From Melastoma dodecandrum (taxonomy: Eukaryota > Streptophyta > Magnoliopsida > Myrtales > Melastomataceae): 64,000 nucleotides of DNA. Shown here piece by piece: positions 1 to 11,707 of this stretch. The translations under genes were made by a program, and so were the position numbers. The stretch spans positions 868,001 through 932,000 of the forward strand of contig JARUPY010000085.1 in NCBI GenBank assembly GCA_029817715.1, written 5' to 3'. The notes under the pieces are model-generated. The model was not told the DNA's origin. It searched no databases and saw only the letters and a program-made list of their open reading frames with translations. Numbering within the stretch: the first letter of the stretch is position 1; each line of letters starts with the position of its first letter.

Positions 1-61
1 CTCGTCTTTCTGCATTGCTTATTCATGCCATGTTTTAGTTGTGCCATAATCTCTGTTGCAG

Positions 62-617
62 AGACGAGTTGTCTTCTCAGTACTCGCCAATGTCAGAAGA
101 CTCTGATGACTCGAGATTCTGCGAACCTCCTTTCAGTGGTTGCTCGTCCCAGTCAGAGAGTCTACCAACAAGTCCGGTATCCCCTTACAGATGTCAAAAG
201 CCATCATTCAGCTCCCTATCAGCGCCAGCCTCCAATGGCCCCACATCTCCATCGCCATCCAATTTCATGGCGTCCTCTTCCTCACAACCACGTCAACGGG
301 GTTCAGATTCGGAAGGCCGATTCCCATCTTCTCCAAGCGATATTTGCCATTCGGCAGACCTTAGAAGGGCTGCTCTGTTGCGGTCGGTGCAGATGAGAAC
401 ACAACCAGGTGTCCATCCCGCCTATGAATTGTCATTCGGTAGCGGACAGGAGGCTGTTCCTAATGTAGAAGGTGAAGACATCAAGTCTATAGCCAACGAG
501 AAGGAATATCATGAAGAGGAATGTCATTCGATGGGTCTACCGACCGATGAATACGCCGATGAGAAGTACTGTGATCCTCTGAACAGCGATAGCAGCAGCG
601 ATGGCAATGGTACATAA
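62..617 (+). CDS. Last exon of an unidentified serine-rich protein gene (5' part lies outside the window)
   Basis: A splice acceptor (TTGCAG, ending at 61) opens a reading frame that runs to TAA at 615-617. The ~184 encoded residues are rich in Ser and Pro at first. A short basic, helical-looking block follows (HSADLRRAALLRSVQMRTQ, near residues 104-122). The tail is acidic and Glu/Ser-rich and ends SSSDGNGT. I see no membrane segment and no catalytic motif. The block and the frame integrity suggest a real coding exon, but I do not recognise the family. An in-frame ATG at 39 lies inside the presumed intron and is probably not a start. The next gene, PDIL2-1, is convergent and ends 341 bases downstream. 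Confidence 0.6.
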
Positions 618-957
618 GTTGTCAGGTCATATAACAGAACTTATATAAGTATGCAAATTGCTGACATGTATTTCATATATGCTGAGAAATTCTAACTTCT
701 GGCGAGTTAACTTAAAGTTTACCTCATGGGAAAACCACTACATCAAGAAAGTTGAGAACTGTATCTATAAAAGCAAAGAAAAAACGGGCATGTGACCTCG
801 ACAAAGGCAGTGTATACATCCGTAAATTAAAAACATATCAGCCATGGCAAAAAGTCCTGAGCCGGGGACAAAAGGCTAATCAGGCTTCTTGCGAAGAGGA
901 TGGATAAATCTAACGGGTTTCCGAAATCTTCCTTGAGTTTTGGTCGAGCTAGCTTGT
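618..957. other. Convergent 3' spacer
   Basis: This stretch holds the 3' untranslated ends of the gene ending at 617 and of PDIL2-1, which ends at 958 on the other strand. I see no open frame or RNA gene in it. Confidence 0.5.
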
Positions 958-3447
958 TCACATGAAGGCGGACAAGACATTCTTCTTGAGAGTCAATTCA
1001 TCGGCCTTAGCAGCACTTATTGACTGCACCCAACAAGGAAAAATAAAGCCTCATAAGCATTCATTCCGTCTTCAAACCTTATCTTTGAATCCAGGAAGAA
1101 ATTTAGAGCTCACCTTCTCTAGTACTCGCTGAAGCCGATCGGTTTCTTTCTTCGCATAATCGGTGCCCTTATCAATAGTGTTCTTAGCAGCTTTCAAGTA
1201 GATCTTCCCATATCTGAAACAGAAAATGTCATAGGCTTCAACTGTCACGCCTATTATATCCGACTACAGATGCACTTGCTTAGAATCTAATTCAACAGCC
1301 CACGTTCAACAAAGCACGACAAGATATATAATTTAATCAATCTAAGGCGTCAGCGACTACCTTGCAGTTGAGCCCTTCAGCTTTTCCACCTCCTCTTTTA
1401 TCTTGGAAAAGACAGCTTTCTTGTCATTATCACTGGCTGATACAAACTCTTTCACCAAAACATCTAAACTATCTACTAAACCAGCCTGTTCCCAAGAAAA
1501 ACAAGAAGTACACAAACATAAGTCTACATAGTGACATGACATCGGCAAGAACAGAGTTTATAACCTTTGAAGTAAGCTGTCCTTTTCCATCTCGACTAGT
1601 CCCACACTTCTCGTTAATGAAGCTAACGAAATCATCCAAGTCCCTGCCACCTTCATAATCTTCACCCTCTTTGTTACCTTTCGGGAAAAACTTCAATGTC
1701 GGATAACCGCTCACACCATATCTATAGCATAAGGGATGGAGTTATTACTTAAAAAAGTATATATGGAACCCAAGGAGCGCTAGTTCAATGGATTAGACGA
1801 ATATGCACATACTTCTCAGCAAGGTCCTTGTATTTGTCAGCATCAAGGTTGGCAATCACTACATCTTCCTCAGATTTAAATGTCGTGGCCACCTTCTCAT
1901 ATGTCTGAAGAAACATCACAAAAAGTTAGAACAACTTAATAAGGCAGTCATTACTAGAAACTAAATAATGCATCCACACAATACTTACAGGAGCAAGGGA
2001 CTTGCAGTGGCCACACCTGAATGGAAAAGAAAAGGCTGAGGGCTTCGAATGGATAAAGGGAGGCCAGAAATACACAACCAACTATATTTATTGATGGAGA
2101 AGGTTTAATGGCTGAGGTGCATGCTTACCATGGTGCGTAGAACTCCACCAAAACATCCTTGGTCTCATCCAACACAACCTCATTGAAGATATCAGATGTT
2201 AGCACCACAACATTTGATGGAACTGCGGCTATCTTGACATTAGTTCCTGAACAGACAAAAAGTTAGTAGATTTAATGAATACCTGAGCGGGATGTACCGA
2301 GAAACACCGATCTATACTTCATTTTTTGTCCTCAACATAATTGACCAAATGGACTATTAACTCAGATTTCAACTAAATCTACATCATATTTATTTCTAGA
2401 ATTATATATCCTTGTGCAACTCTCAATTGATCACTCATCTACCATGTTATTCAGACGAAGTCAATACCTCCTTCATTATTCACGAACTCAGCTAGTGCCT
2501 CAGCAGTTCGTGGCCCTTCATACCTTCATCAGAAACCAATCCGTGATTTCCAGAAGAAATGTAACAACACAATACTCCTTGTGAAACATGTAAAGCAGTT
2601 GATAGATAACTCACTTTTTAGGTTCCAGGGAACCTTTAGAGAACCATTGAATAGTTGGGTATCCAGAAACTCCATATTTGCTACAAACACTTTTGTGTTC
2701 ATCACAGTCCACCTAAAAGATTAGGCCATGATTGGCATCAGGATGGTCCAGTCAACGTTACCAACACCAAAAAACACATATTATAAATCTTTTCAATCAT
2801 GAAAACTAGTACACATCACTTAGGGCAAACTAAGGCAGATGTTGTGATAGATAACAACAGCAAGGTTACCTTCCCTATCAGGACAGATTTCGCCTTCTTG
2901 AAACTTGACCCAAGCTTCTCATAGTCTGGAGCAAGTTTTTTACAGTGTCCACACCTGTAAGGGAAACCACGTAGAAGATCAAGATCTATGAGAATCGTAT
3001 TTCAACTCAGGACCATAATCATCAGGGAATTAGAAAAAGGCACAAACAGTACAAGCTCGACAGATGCGCATTACAGCTTGTTAATTTCCTTGTAGAAACA
3101 ATTTCTAGATATGTGCGCATCTATCGATTCACTCGATAAGATTTAAACAAAAGCAGCATCCATCAAAATAGTGGCTCCACATGCAAAATCAGATCTAACA
3201 GACGGATCAAACAGCTACGAACGTCAAGATCACGATCACCTCACACTCGATCACGCGAAAAAAACTCTCACCAGGGAGCGTAGAACTTGACAAGCGCTCC
3301 CCTATCCTGACCAACCTCCTTTTCGAAGTTCTCCTCCGTCAACACAACAACGTCATCCGCCGCAACAATCGTCACCAGCCCAAAAACTACTGCCATGATG
3401 GAGAACACCGCCAAGAACCGGCACCGAACTCCCTCGCTCCGCCCCAT
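958..3447 (-). CDS. PDIL2-1: Protein disulfide isomerase-like 2-1 (PDI A6/P5 type), 366 aa
   Basis: This ER-lumen thiol oxidoreductase forms and reshuffles disulfides in secretory proteins. Eleven exons join in frame: 3447-3272, 2954-2870, 2712-2615, 2523-2468, 2246-2129, 2016-1989, 1904-1813, 1721-1565, 1485-1361, 1213-1114 and 1023-958. A signal peptide (hydrophobic [20 protein letters not shown]) is followed by two thioredoxin domains. Each carries a CGHC active site that is split by an intron after FYAPW. A C-terminal helical D-type domain follows ([14 protein letters not shown] onward), and the protein ends [12 protein letters not shown] without KDEL. Length and domain order match Arabidopsis UNE5/PDIL2-1. 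The ATG at 3447 is preferred over one 27 bases upstream because it places the signal peptide normally. It shares its promoter with ERDJ3B. Confidence 0.95.
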
Positions 3448-3545
3448 CGATCGTTTTACTCTTACCTCACACAACGACGGTCAATCTGAGTAGTGAGAAC
3501 ACGAAGCCTTCGTAGTTCGTCGACACTTGCTTATTCGGCATAATA

Positions 3546-3553
3546 TTTATATA
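3546..3553 (-). promoter_or_regulatory. TATA-like box of PDIL2-1
   Basis: On the minus strand the sequence reads CTATATAAA, about 100 bases before the PDIL2-1 start codon. This is a normal distance for a plant TATA box with a short leader. Confidence 0.5.
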
Positions 3554-3650
3554 GAGAGAGCCTTCCCGAATCCGCAGCGTGAGACCTTAGAAGATGTTAC
3601 GGTGAGAACTCTCTCTCTACCGTTGGATTTTCAGTCGACGACATACCTGA

Positions 3651-3658
3651 TGACGTGG
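3651..3658 (+). promoter_or_regulatory. UPRE/XBP1-type element TGACGTGG
   Basis: The octamer TGACGTGG matches the TGACGTGR site bound by bZIP60/XBP1-class factors in ER-stress promoters. It lies between two ER chaperone genes, which raises its weight over a chance match. Confidence 0.5.
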
Positions 3659-3738
3659 CTCATTCTGATTCCTCCGATCCATGGGGACGGTTCATTGGGC
3701 CTGGTCCTGGCCCAGTGCATGCTGGATTCTCAGAACCA

Positions 3739-3757
3739 CGTGCCGGAATATGATTGG
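3739..3757 (-). promoter_or_regulatory. Plant ER stress element (CCAAT-N10-CACG)
   Basis: The minus strand reads CCAAT, ten bases, then CACG (CGTG-N10-ATTGG on the plus strand). This is an exact match to the plant ERSE consensus recognised by NF-Y plus bZIP28. The CACG half also sits in a CACGTG G-box. Confidence 0.6.
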
Positions 3758-3959
3758 ATAAAACACCACGCACCAGCGCTCCCATTGGCTGGTTTACTAC
3801 GACAACACGTCAGGAAAAAAGCGCCGCTAAACAATTTTCCAGGACACCCGACGGGAAAATTAAGCATTTCCCAAAGCGTCGAGATAGATCGTCCTTCCGT
3901 CGACGAGCCCGGACGACTTGGCCGGAAGAAGTCGCACCTGAGCGTCGGGGAAAATCCCG

Positions 3960-6710
3960 ATGGCGTCGCGTCCACGTTCCGCCGCTTCCGCCATCTTATT
4001 CATCCTATTATTTTCCTGCGACGTGTTGATCTCCCTCGCCGGGTGAGACGTTGATCTCGAGGCGGCGGAACACGAAGTTCGGGAGCTGTTGTTTTTTTTT
4101 TTTGCGATCTCTGAGATGTTTGTGCTGTGATGCGCGTGCAGGCAGAGTTACTACGACATCCTGCAAGTTCCGAAAGGAGCATCCGACGAGCAGATCAAGC
4201 GGGCGTACAGGAAATTGGCCCTCAAGTATCATCCGGACAAGAACCAGGGGAACGAGGAGGCTAACAAGAGATTCGCGGAGATTAACAATGGTAATTATTG
4301 TCCGTTTGTTTGTTCTGGTTTTTCGCCCAGTCGTTGAGGAATGATTGGGGATTGATGTATTTTGTGGGCGGGGGGTTGAAATGTTCCAGCATACGAGGTG
4401 TTGTCGGATAGCGAGAAGAGGGGCATTTACGATAGGTACGGTGAGGAAGGTCTTAAGCAGAATGCAGCGAGTGGAGGAAGAGGCGGAGGAATGGGGATGA
4501 ACATCCAAGACATTTTTGAATCGTGAGTATCTGTGTTTCTATGGAACTTCCTAGGGCATTAAGCCTTAATGACTGCTAAGAGGATCAAAAAGTTGGAACT
4601 CCGCTCCTATTTTGGGGGAACGGACTTTTGTTTTAGGTGATTTTGATGGGTGACAGAAGGATCCTAGATTCTACTAAATGTTGACCATCACTTAGAAATT
4701 GATGGGTATAGTCTGATCTGAAGGTACCAATTTTAGGTGGTTGTGCATTTGGGTTTGGCTGGTTTAGAACTTTTTAGATGCAACCAGGATAGGAGAGGTT
4801 TGCCCTGTGAATAGCATTGGTCAATGCACTTTGTTTTACGAGGATTCCTTTTTCCCTGTAGTATGTTTGGTGGTGGAGGACGAATGGAAGAGGAAGAACA
4901 GATCCCCAAAGGAGACGATGTTATTGTTGACTTGGATGCGACACTTGAAGATTTATACATGGGTGGCTCGTTGAAGGTGAAACTAGAAAATGTCCCATTT
5001 TGCTTGTTGGCTATACTTTCTTGATGTCAAATGTCCATAGAAAGTATAATTTGCTTGTTTTTTATCTTTGAATTAGTGAAGTGAGATGAGTAATGAAATC
5101 ACACAGACAGTTTAGCTTATTAGCTTGAGCGCAACTGACATTGCTTGTCAATGAAAGTAAAAAATTCAAAATGTTGTTTTCAGTTAAGCATTGTTCCCTT
5201 CTTACTGTATTCTGTTTTCCATTATCTGTCCATCCACATGTTCTGTGAAATGCGTTGTCCTCCCTCAGTATTCAATTACTGGAATTCCGTAAGTTTGGGA
5301 AATACACCAATTCCTAGCATATTTATGCTACATTGTTTTTCATATTCTGAAGACCTCCATACCATATTTATTGTATACTTGATACTAAATGAATTCTTTG
5401 GTGAATTTGTGTTTGCTAATGGCCCCTTTACTAGATCTGGAGGGAGAAAAATGTGATAAAGCCTGCTCCGGGCAAGCGAAAATGTAATTGCAGAAATGAG
5501 GTCTATCACCGGCAAATAGGCCCCGGCATGTTTCAGCAGATGACAGAGCAGGTAATACTTGCTGATTTACAGGGGAGGATTGTATTATTTCACATTCTTG
5601 AAATTTAAGTTCCTAAATACTGATATGGGTAAAGAAGGCCATTTACTGTTACAAGAAAAAGGCCTGTGTGGTTGCCGGACGACATGTGATGAGATTGCTT
5701 CCCCTGTTCATTACTACCAGGTTTGCGAGCAATGCCAAAATATTAAATATGAAAGAGAAGGATACCATGTCACTGTTGACATTGAGAAGGGGATGCAGGA
5801 TGGTCAGGTAAGTGCTAGCTAGCATTGTGCTCTTGTTCTTGTGCCTCTGAGATATGTTGGATATTCTTATATCATTTCACTTTTCGTATAGGAGTGCTAG
5901 CTCTTACTGTTAGTGTGATGCCACTTGAGTCTCAGGACTTTTTTCAGTATGAGCACCGAACATATCTTAAGATGTCTTATGTTCTGACAGGAACATGCTT
6001 GAGACCATCTGTGGTAGTGGATTCTTCATTACAGACTCCACTGAAGTTTCGGTTTTGCTGCTTTTGTAGGTAGTTAATTTCTTTGAAGATGGTGAACCTA
6101 AACTTGATGGGGAGCCCGGAGACTTGAAGGCAAGTTCATCTCTATTATCACAGCATCTGGTGTTCCATGACCAACTGTTATGTAATTGCTAATGGTGGAT
6201 TCCTTTTGCAGTTCCGTATTCGCACAGCTCCCCATGACGTCTTCAGAAGGGAAGGCAATGACTTGCACACAACGGTCACCATAACACTGGTAAAAATTAC
6301 TTTCAGCAAAATATCAGCTTGTTTTAGCATAATTCTTCATGGGGGGAGGTCCCGACTTACCATATACTGGATTCTTTTAGGTTCAAGCGCTTGTCGGTTT
6401 TGAGAAAACAATCAAGCACCTTGATGAACATCTTGTGGATATTGGCTCAAAGGTAAAAGCCATGATTGATAGTCGTCTCTCTTTTCATATTCACTGCCCT
6501 TTAACGTCATCGAAATTGATTCTGTGTCTGCGCCCCCTTCTGCTCATTCAGGGCATCACTAAGCCAAAGGAAGTCAGAAAGTTCAAAGGCGAAGGGATGC
6601 CGGTGTACTATAACACAAAGAAAGGAGATCTTTACGTCACGTTCGAGGTCCTCTTTCCTAGTTCACTAACAGAAGACCAGAAATCAAAGATCAAGTCTAT
6701 CTTAGGCTGA
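3960..6710 (+). CDS. ERDJ3B: ER-resident DnaJ protein ERdj3B, 350 aa
   Basis: This is the HSP40 co-chaperone that delivers clients to BiP in the ER lumen. Ten exons join in frame: 3960-4042, 4142-4290, 4390-4522, 4862-4976, 5435-5551, 5721-5807, 6070-6129, 6212-6289, 6381-6452 and 6552-6710. After a signal peptide ([18 protein letters not shown]) comes a J domain with its HPD motif ([13 protein letters not shown]). A Gly-rich linker follows, then the substrate-binding region with CNC and CEQC cysteine pairs, and a C-terminal domain with [17 protein letters not shown]. Length matches Arabidopsis ERdj3B (about 346 aa). The intron after exon 7 starts with GC rather than GT. There is no KDEL, as expected for ERdj3 proteins held through the SDF2-ERdj3-BiP complex. 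Confidence 0.95.
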
Positions 6711-7165
6711 TTCCAGTGAGTATAGCATAGGAAGTTAAGGCTTTCTCTTTACTGTAATAGCATTTGGAGGGCAAATTGCAGATTCCATGCAGAAATCGTT
6801 GAGGACCTTTTTGTCCTGTGCCGAGTCTGCTGAGTTTCGTTGGGATCCTGCAATTTTGGCCTCCCACAATTTTTGTGTTCTTTTTGAGAACTTTTACTGG
6901 TGTCTTTACTTATTCCACACTTTTTAAGGAATTGGTCTCATTGAAATGATGCTTCCTGGAATGGTGGGTTAAGTATCTTTTGTAACATGAGCATTAAAAT
7001 TGGCATAAGTTGAGATTTGCGATGGACCAAGTAGCCAGTAAAAACCAGCTCCAACCAAAGTTAAAAGGGAAGTTCCTATAACTCTCTATATTTATTTTTA
7101 CTCAAGAATCCACAGTGAGTTCGATATAAATAGTATGTTGTTCTGCGACTGATCAGTCGTCTCGT
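6711..7165. other. Convergent 3' spacer of ERDJ3B and the TMEM205-like gene
   Basis: The stretch holds the presumed 3' UTRs of two convergent genes. It is T-rich with several AATAAA-like variants, and no gene is visible. Confidence 0.4.
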
Positions 7166-8591
7166 CTATCCCAGATTTATTTTACCAGCCAAGTACCACG
7201 AGTGCATAGCAAGGCTGCCGAAGGCCATAATGTTGGCAAGAGAGGACAGTCCATGGATCATCCCAAACTTCTTGTTCATGGCCGCGAGTTGTGGATTAGA
7301 CTTCGCGACCTCTTTGTTCTTAGACCACCCGACCTCGGTTCCGATGCTGTTTTCTCTCTCTATCGTGTGTCTCTGCTTCATCATCTACTATCCATAAAAG
7401 ATGCAACCAAAATAAGTAAGACTTTAATACAGAATCAGCAATATGCAAAATGGAATCCATGCCAGCCGGATTATTTCTTGGGAAGCAGCTCGCCATTAAC
7501 ATTCTTAACCTATTCCTGATGCTGATTAGCACGCGACACATAACGCACAGGCTTGCCTCAAATTAGTGTCAGCTGAAAACAAGTGCACTGAAAGCCCACT
7601 ATCTCTCTTTTTTTCCCTCATCTTAGCAGATGTCATCTCGTAAAAGGGCATCCTCCTAACCAAACAAAATGATAACTTTCTGAAGCTTGCTAAATCTTAT
7701 GGACCAGGAGGCATTCGCAGAGGGAGGAAGGGGGAAGACTATGAAGCTCAGCTTCACGAGAAACAGGGGAAGTAAAAAAGGATACTAACCTCGATAGTCA
7801 TAGGAGTAAACACAAACAGATTTGTGAGGTTGAACACCAGGGCAGAGAGTAGAAAGCCAAGCTGGTACTTCTCTAGGGCGTTCGATGACTTCCAAGGGTG
7901 CAAATACCCAAAAGAAGCTATGGAGACGGCACAGCAAGTGCCAACCATGGTAAAGTAGGCAGGAAACATCTTGCTCTGCAAATTTCCAAACTGGTGCCTC
8001 GGGAGGTTACTGCAACAACAATCAGATCCCATAATGATATGAACCTCGATTAAGTCTCAGTCAAATAATCGCCTATCGCTAGACAATAACCATCAAAGCA
8101 TCCAAATCAATCGGTTCTTTCGCAGCCATGGACTGGGATATCTAACAGTCAAGAACACGAGCAATAGTTAATTTGGCCATGGACTGGGACATCTAACACG
8201 ATTCAACGAACTGACCATGACCATCCACAGTCAACCAATCGAAAACACAAATATCAACCAAACAATTTACCACTAGGCCGGTCTCCCCGGCACGCAGGCG
8301 GTAAAACGGACACGATATTCATGGCAATCGATCCCGCCCTAAAACACAATCAACGCCTAAAGCGTACTTGAACATGATGATGCCGCCGATGAAGGTGACC
8401 CAGAGGGCGGCGCCCCAAGCGGTGGAGAAGCAGAGGAGGTGAGCCAGCTTCAGGAATGTGGTGAGGGTCCCCGGAGCGCTCCCTCCACCTCCGGCGGAGC
8501 CATCCAGCTTCGATCCGAAGAGTTCGGGGGAGAAGATGACGCCGACGGCGAGAAAAGCGACGGCCCCAATGAACCTCGTCAACCACCCCAT
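7166..8591 (-). CDS. TMEM205-like (DUF4149) membrane protein, 220 aa
   Basis: Three exons (8591-8368, 8009-7790, 7384-7166) give a 220-residue protein with about four hydrophobic segments: GAVAFLAVGVIF, the LLCFSTAWGAALWVTFIGGI region, MVGTCCAVSIASFGYL and QLGFLLSALVFNLTNLFVF. The family signature of a TMEM205/DUF4149 domain is visible, including PRHQFGNLQSKMFPAYF and NKKFGMIHGLSSLANI. Plant members (for example At3g62580) are often labelled LEA-family proteins, although no LEA repeats are present here. The molecular role in plants is not established. The start at 8591 is the first ATG that leads straight into the conserved MGWLTRF region. Confidence 0.85.
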
Positions 8592-8675
8592 CCTCTTTCT
8601 CGGTGGAGGAGGAGAGGATGAAGATGGATGAATGGTTTGGGGTTTAATACATTTGCAACTGCCAGCTACACCTAC
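8592..8675. other. Leader of the TMEM205-like gene
   Basis: This short stretch holds the presumed 5' UTR of the TMEM205-like gene, and the fold-back repeat begins right after it. I see no clear TATA box. Confidence 0.3.
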
Positions 8676-9600
8676 CAATTCAACGTTAGTAGATAAAATA
8701 TTTTATAATTACCAAAACAAAAGATAAAATATTTTTTAAATAAAGTAAATTTTTTCTAGGTAAATATTTCATAAAATCGGAAATTTATTTTAATCTTTAA
8801 AAAAGTTGGATTTGAAATTTTCCGCTTCAAAATTAAAAACAAATCAATTTTATTCACCTAATATATAAACTTTGTTTTCACTTGCATTAAGAAAATTGGT
8901 ACGACTTTTTTTGAAATTTAAAATTCTCAAATAAAACTTTCTTAAAAAGCAAAGTCGGTGTTTGTTTTAGATTTTAGGCGGCTTCAACTTAGAGACAACT
9001 TTCTGTTTTGTCACTATTTTAGTTTGTTATATAATTTTGTCACCAATTTTCGCTTTCATACTAATTTTCGCAAATCTTGAATTTCTTCTCGTGAAAGCCA
9101 AACAAGACCTTAATATAGTCTAACTCGTGTCTTAATAAATAGTGGAGTTCCAACCTCTCATTCATTCGCCTCATAATTCACTTTACCCCTAGCAATGGCC
9201 ACCCAATAGAACAATCATCCGATCTTCATCAATTTTATGTATTTTTTTCTGATCATCAACTATAGTCCAAGGCTTCCAACTCACTTGATATGACCATTAA
9301 CATTTTAAAATAAAATGATATACGAGAGGTTTCAATATTATTTATCATTTTTTTAAATTATTTTTTCTTTTTTAGTCAATAAATGAAAATTGTGTCTTAA
9401 TGCATGTTTGGCTTTCACGCGACAAAATTTAATATTAGCCAAAATCAAAACAGAAACAAAAGTTGGTGACGAAATTATATAACAAAATAGAAATTTGGCT
9501 AGGCCATAAATCGATATTTTGCCTAAATTTTATGACATTATTTATCCAATTTTAAAATCATTTACCTATTTTGAAATATTTTATCTACCAATATTAAATT
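8676..9600. repeat. AT-rich fold-back (MITE-like) element
   Basis: The two halves of this stretch are imperfect inverted copies of each other. GTAGATAAAATATTT near 8685 recurs inverted near 9575. TTGTTATATAATTTTGTCACC near 9026 recurs inverted near 9466. CGTGAAAGCCAAACA near 9090 recurs inverted near 9406. No open frame is present. The structure fits a fold-back or MITE-type DNA element lying directly upstream of the TMEM205-like gene. I could not define target-site duplications. Confidence 0.45.
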
Positions 9601-10481
9601 AGAATAAAACTCCACCTACACCTAACCCCTTCAAACTTGTGGTTTGTACGAAAATACAATTGTTTTACTTAATTCTCCAAATACAGTTAAAGTTTTAAAA
9701 ATTATGTATTTACAAGGGTTTTAAAAACACATTTTTAATTTACAAAATAAATGGATTTTTAAAACACCTGGACAACAAAAGTTTGGATGGCCAAGATGGT
9801 TAAAGGTGCTTCCTTATACTATAAAGGACAACCCTTCAAATAATAATAGGAATGCCCTATTTTTTAGCATTGAAGTTATATCAGCGCAAAGTCGGACGTC
9901 ATTAGTGGTCGAATTTAAACGACGGAATATAATTGAGATATCGTAAATGTAAGGCAATATCATTTTAAATGTGAGATTAAATCGAAAAATGAGTTAAAAT
10001 TTAGAATATATTTAATAATTTAGTCTAAAAATTTTTTAAATCGGGCAGCGACACAAGAACTTTTCAGCATTTGGACCTTAAGTACAAGGCCCAGAAGAAT
10101 TTGGGCTCACGTCAGGCCCATTTCCCCACCGAAGACAGCCGCAGGCGTCTCATCAGGATGCCGCCATCGAGCTATTTGTCTCATGTTCTATGACGGAACA
10201 ACCATAACGTCGACGTATCGGCACATCCAAGAAATCTGCCCACAAATGCTTAACTAGGGGTTCGGGGCCAACAAACCTGATCAGACCTGTAAAATTCCCC
10301 GAGCTATCATTTGCTTCCCTTCTTAAGGGGTTGCTCGCGCAAACACACGAGTCCATCGTCCAGACAAACTGACCCCATGACCTCAATGTTCTCGACTGGA
10401 TTCCAGAGCCACGCCAAATAGTATATAATGATGAATGTACCAAGTAGCGCACACCATTGTTTTACTCTGACGTTAAACCCC
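9601..10481. other. AT-rich intergenic stretch and SAR1 3' region
   Basis: The stretch is AT-rich without a convincing reading frame. The last few hundred bases are more GC-rich and probably include the SAR1 3' UTR. Confidence 0.4.
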
Positions 10482-11707
10482 CTACTTGATGTACTGCGAG
10501 AGCCACTTGAAACCATCACCATAGCCCATCTTGCGGACGATGCTGCACATGAATACCTCCAGTGGTCGGACATTCGACTCCGCGAGGTTCACTTTTCCCT
10601 TCCCAGTCGTGAAGTTGGTCAATCCCAGGTGGTACCGCAGCTCGTCCTCGGAGGCGGCGTAAGGTATGTCAATCTTGTTCCCCAAAATGAGGAACGGGAC
10701 ATTCACGAGAGCCTCATCGGAAAGAAGTGCATCCAGCTCCTTCTTTGATTCTGTGAACCTCTCTTTATCATAGGCATCCACGAGGTACACCACAGCATCC
10801 ACCTGGGACACATTGTAACATGAGAGTAGGAGTCAAGTCTTATACCAAACAACCAGAACCGGCATAATCTCATCGTGTGGGACAAGACAGAAGGGGGGGA
10901 GCATCAGTTGGAAAACATAAACTCGCCCTTCAACATGGAATCGGTAGATGTCAAGAACACACGGCCTTAGTCGACCAAAACAGGTTACCTACGTATTTTG
11001 AAACAATCTTCATCATTCCTGAAGTGACCATGACCTGGACATTCTAATAAATCATTCTGTCAAGCAGATACATTCACAGATAAGGCAGGAGAAGCATCGC
11101 ACAATAAGCTTCTTTCTGCAAGAAAGCGATAAAGGAGACAGTGGTAACAGAATGTTCCCCGTGTTTTCAATATTTCTTTGTTTATCCAACAAGCGCGCCG
11201 AAGACTTTCCTCAGTCGAAAAACTCGAATAGCAGGCCAGAGAGATTGTAGTTTTTTCTGACTTTACTCCCAGTCCTAACGACTATCCACCAGGGAAAATC
11301 GACGAAGGAAGGCTTGGAGACTTGGTTTTACCTTGGCGTAGTAATCCTTCCAGACCCTGCGAGCGATCTGGTGGCCGCCCAAATCGAAGGCCTTGAACTT
11401 GATCTTCCCAATACTCAGCTCCTCGGAAGTCGGGTACTGAGTCGGCTGGTGCTGAACCAACCTCTGCATCCCAACGCCACGAGCAAAACAAAAACAAAAT
11501 CCAGCGCACCTAAATCCAATCAATCCCCAAATCAAGAAGCAACCGAATCCAAATAAAAAAAAATCCCAAAACAACAACCTCGTCCTTGAGCATGTGAAGG
11601 AGGGTAGTCTTGCCGGCATTATCCAGCCCTAGGAATAGGATCTTGGCTTCCTTCTGCCACAGTCCCAGGGAAGCCAACACCCCGTAGAACCAATCCACCA
11701 GAAACAT
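10482..11707 (-). CDS. SAR1: SAR1 small GTPase (COPII coat assembly), 193 aa
   Basis: SAR1 in its GTP form recruits SEC23/24 to ER exit sites and starts COPII vesicle budding. Three exons (11707-11579, 11463-11332, 10802-10482) join in frame to 193 codons, the exact family length. The amphipathic N-terminus [17 protein letters not shown] is present. The P-loop GLDNAGKT lies at residues 27-34, the switch-II motif [12 protein letters not shown] and the guanine-specificity motif NKID are present, and the tail is [10 protein letters not shown] very GC-rich leader precedes the start. Together with ARF1 at 43-44 kb this makes two vesicle-coat GTPases in the window. Confidence 0.96.

Larger units (their letters stand above)
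3448..3959. promoter_or_regulatory. Shared divergent promoter of PDIL2-1 and ERDJ3B
   Basis: Only 512 bases separate the start codons of two divergently transcribed ER-folding genes. The interval contains a TATA-like box for PDIL2-1, a perfect plant ERSE-type motif, a TGACGTGG element and a second TGACGTGT element (minus strand, within 3807-3818). Co-regulation by the unfolded protein response (bZIP28/bZIP60 with NF-Y) is inferred from these motifs. Confidence 0.7.

Noticed and set aside
1786..1812. tRNA-like D-arm sequence (AGTTCAATGGATTAGA) in a PDIL2-1 intron
   Set aside because: No anticodon arm, T-arm or acceptor stem follows, so this is not a tRNA gene.
3527..4054. Open frames covering the PDIL2-1/ERDJ3B promoter (175, 91 and 81 codons)
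   Set aside because: They conflict with the clearly supported ERDJ3B first exon and contain the regulatory motifs; no similarity was recognised.
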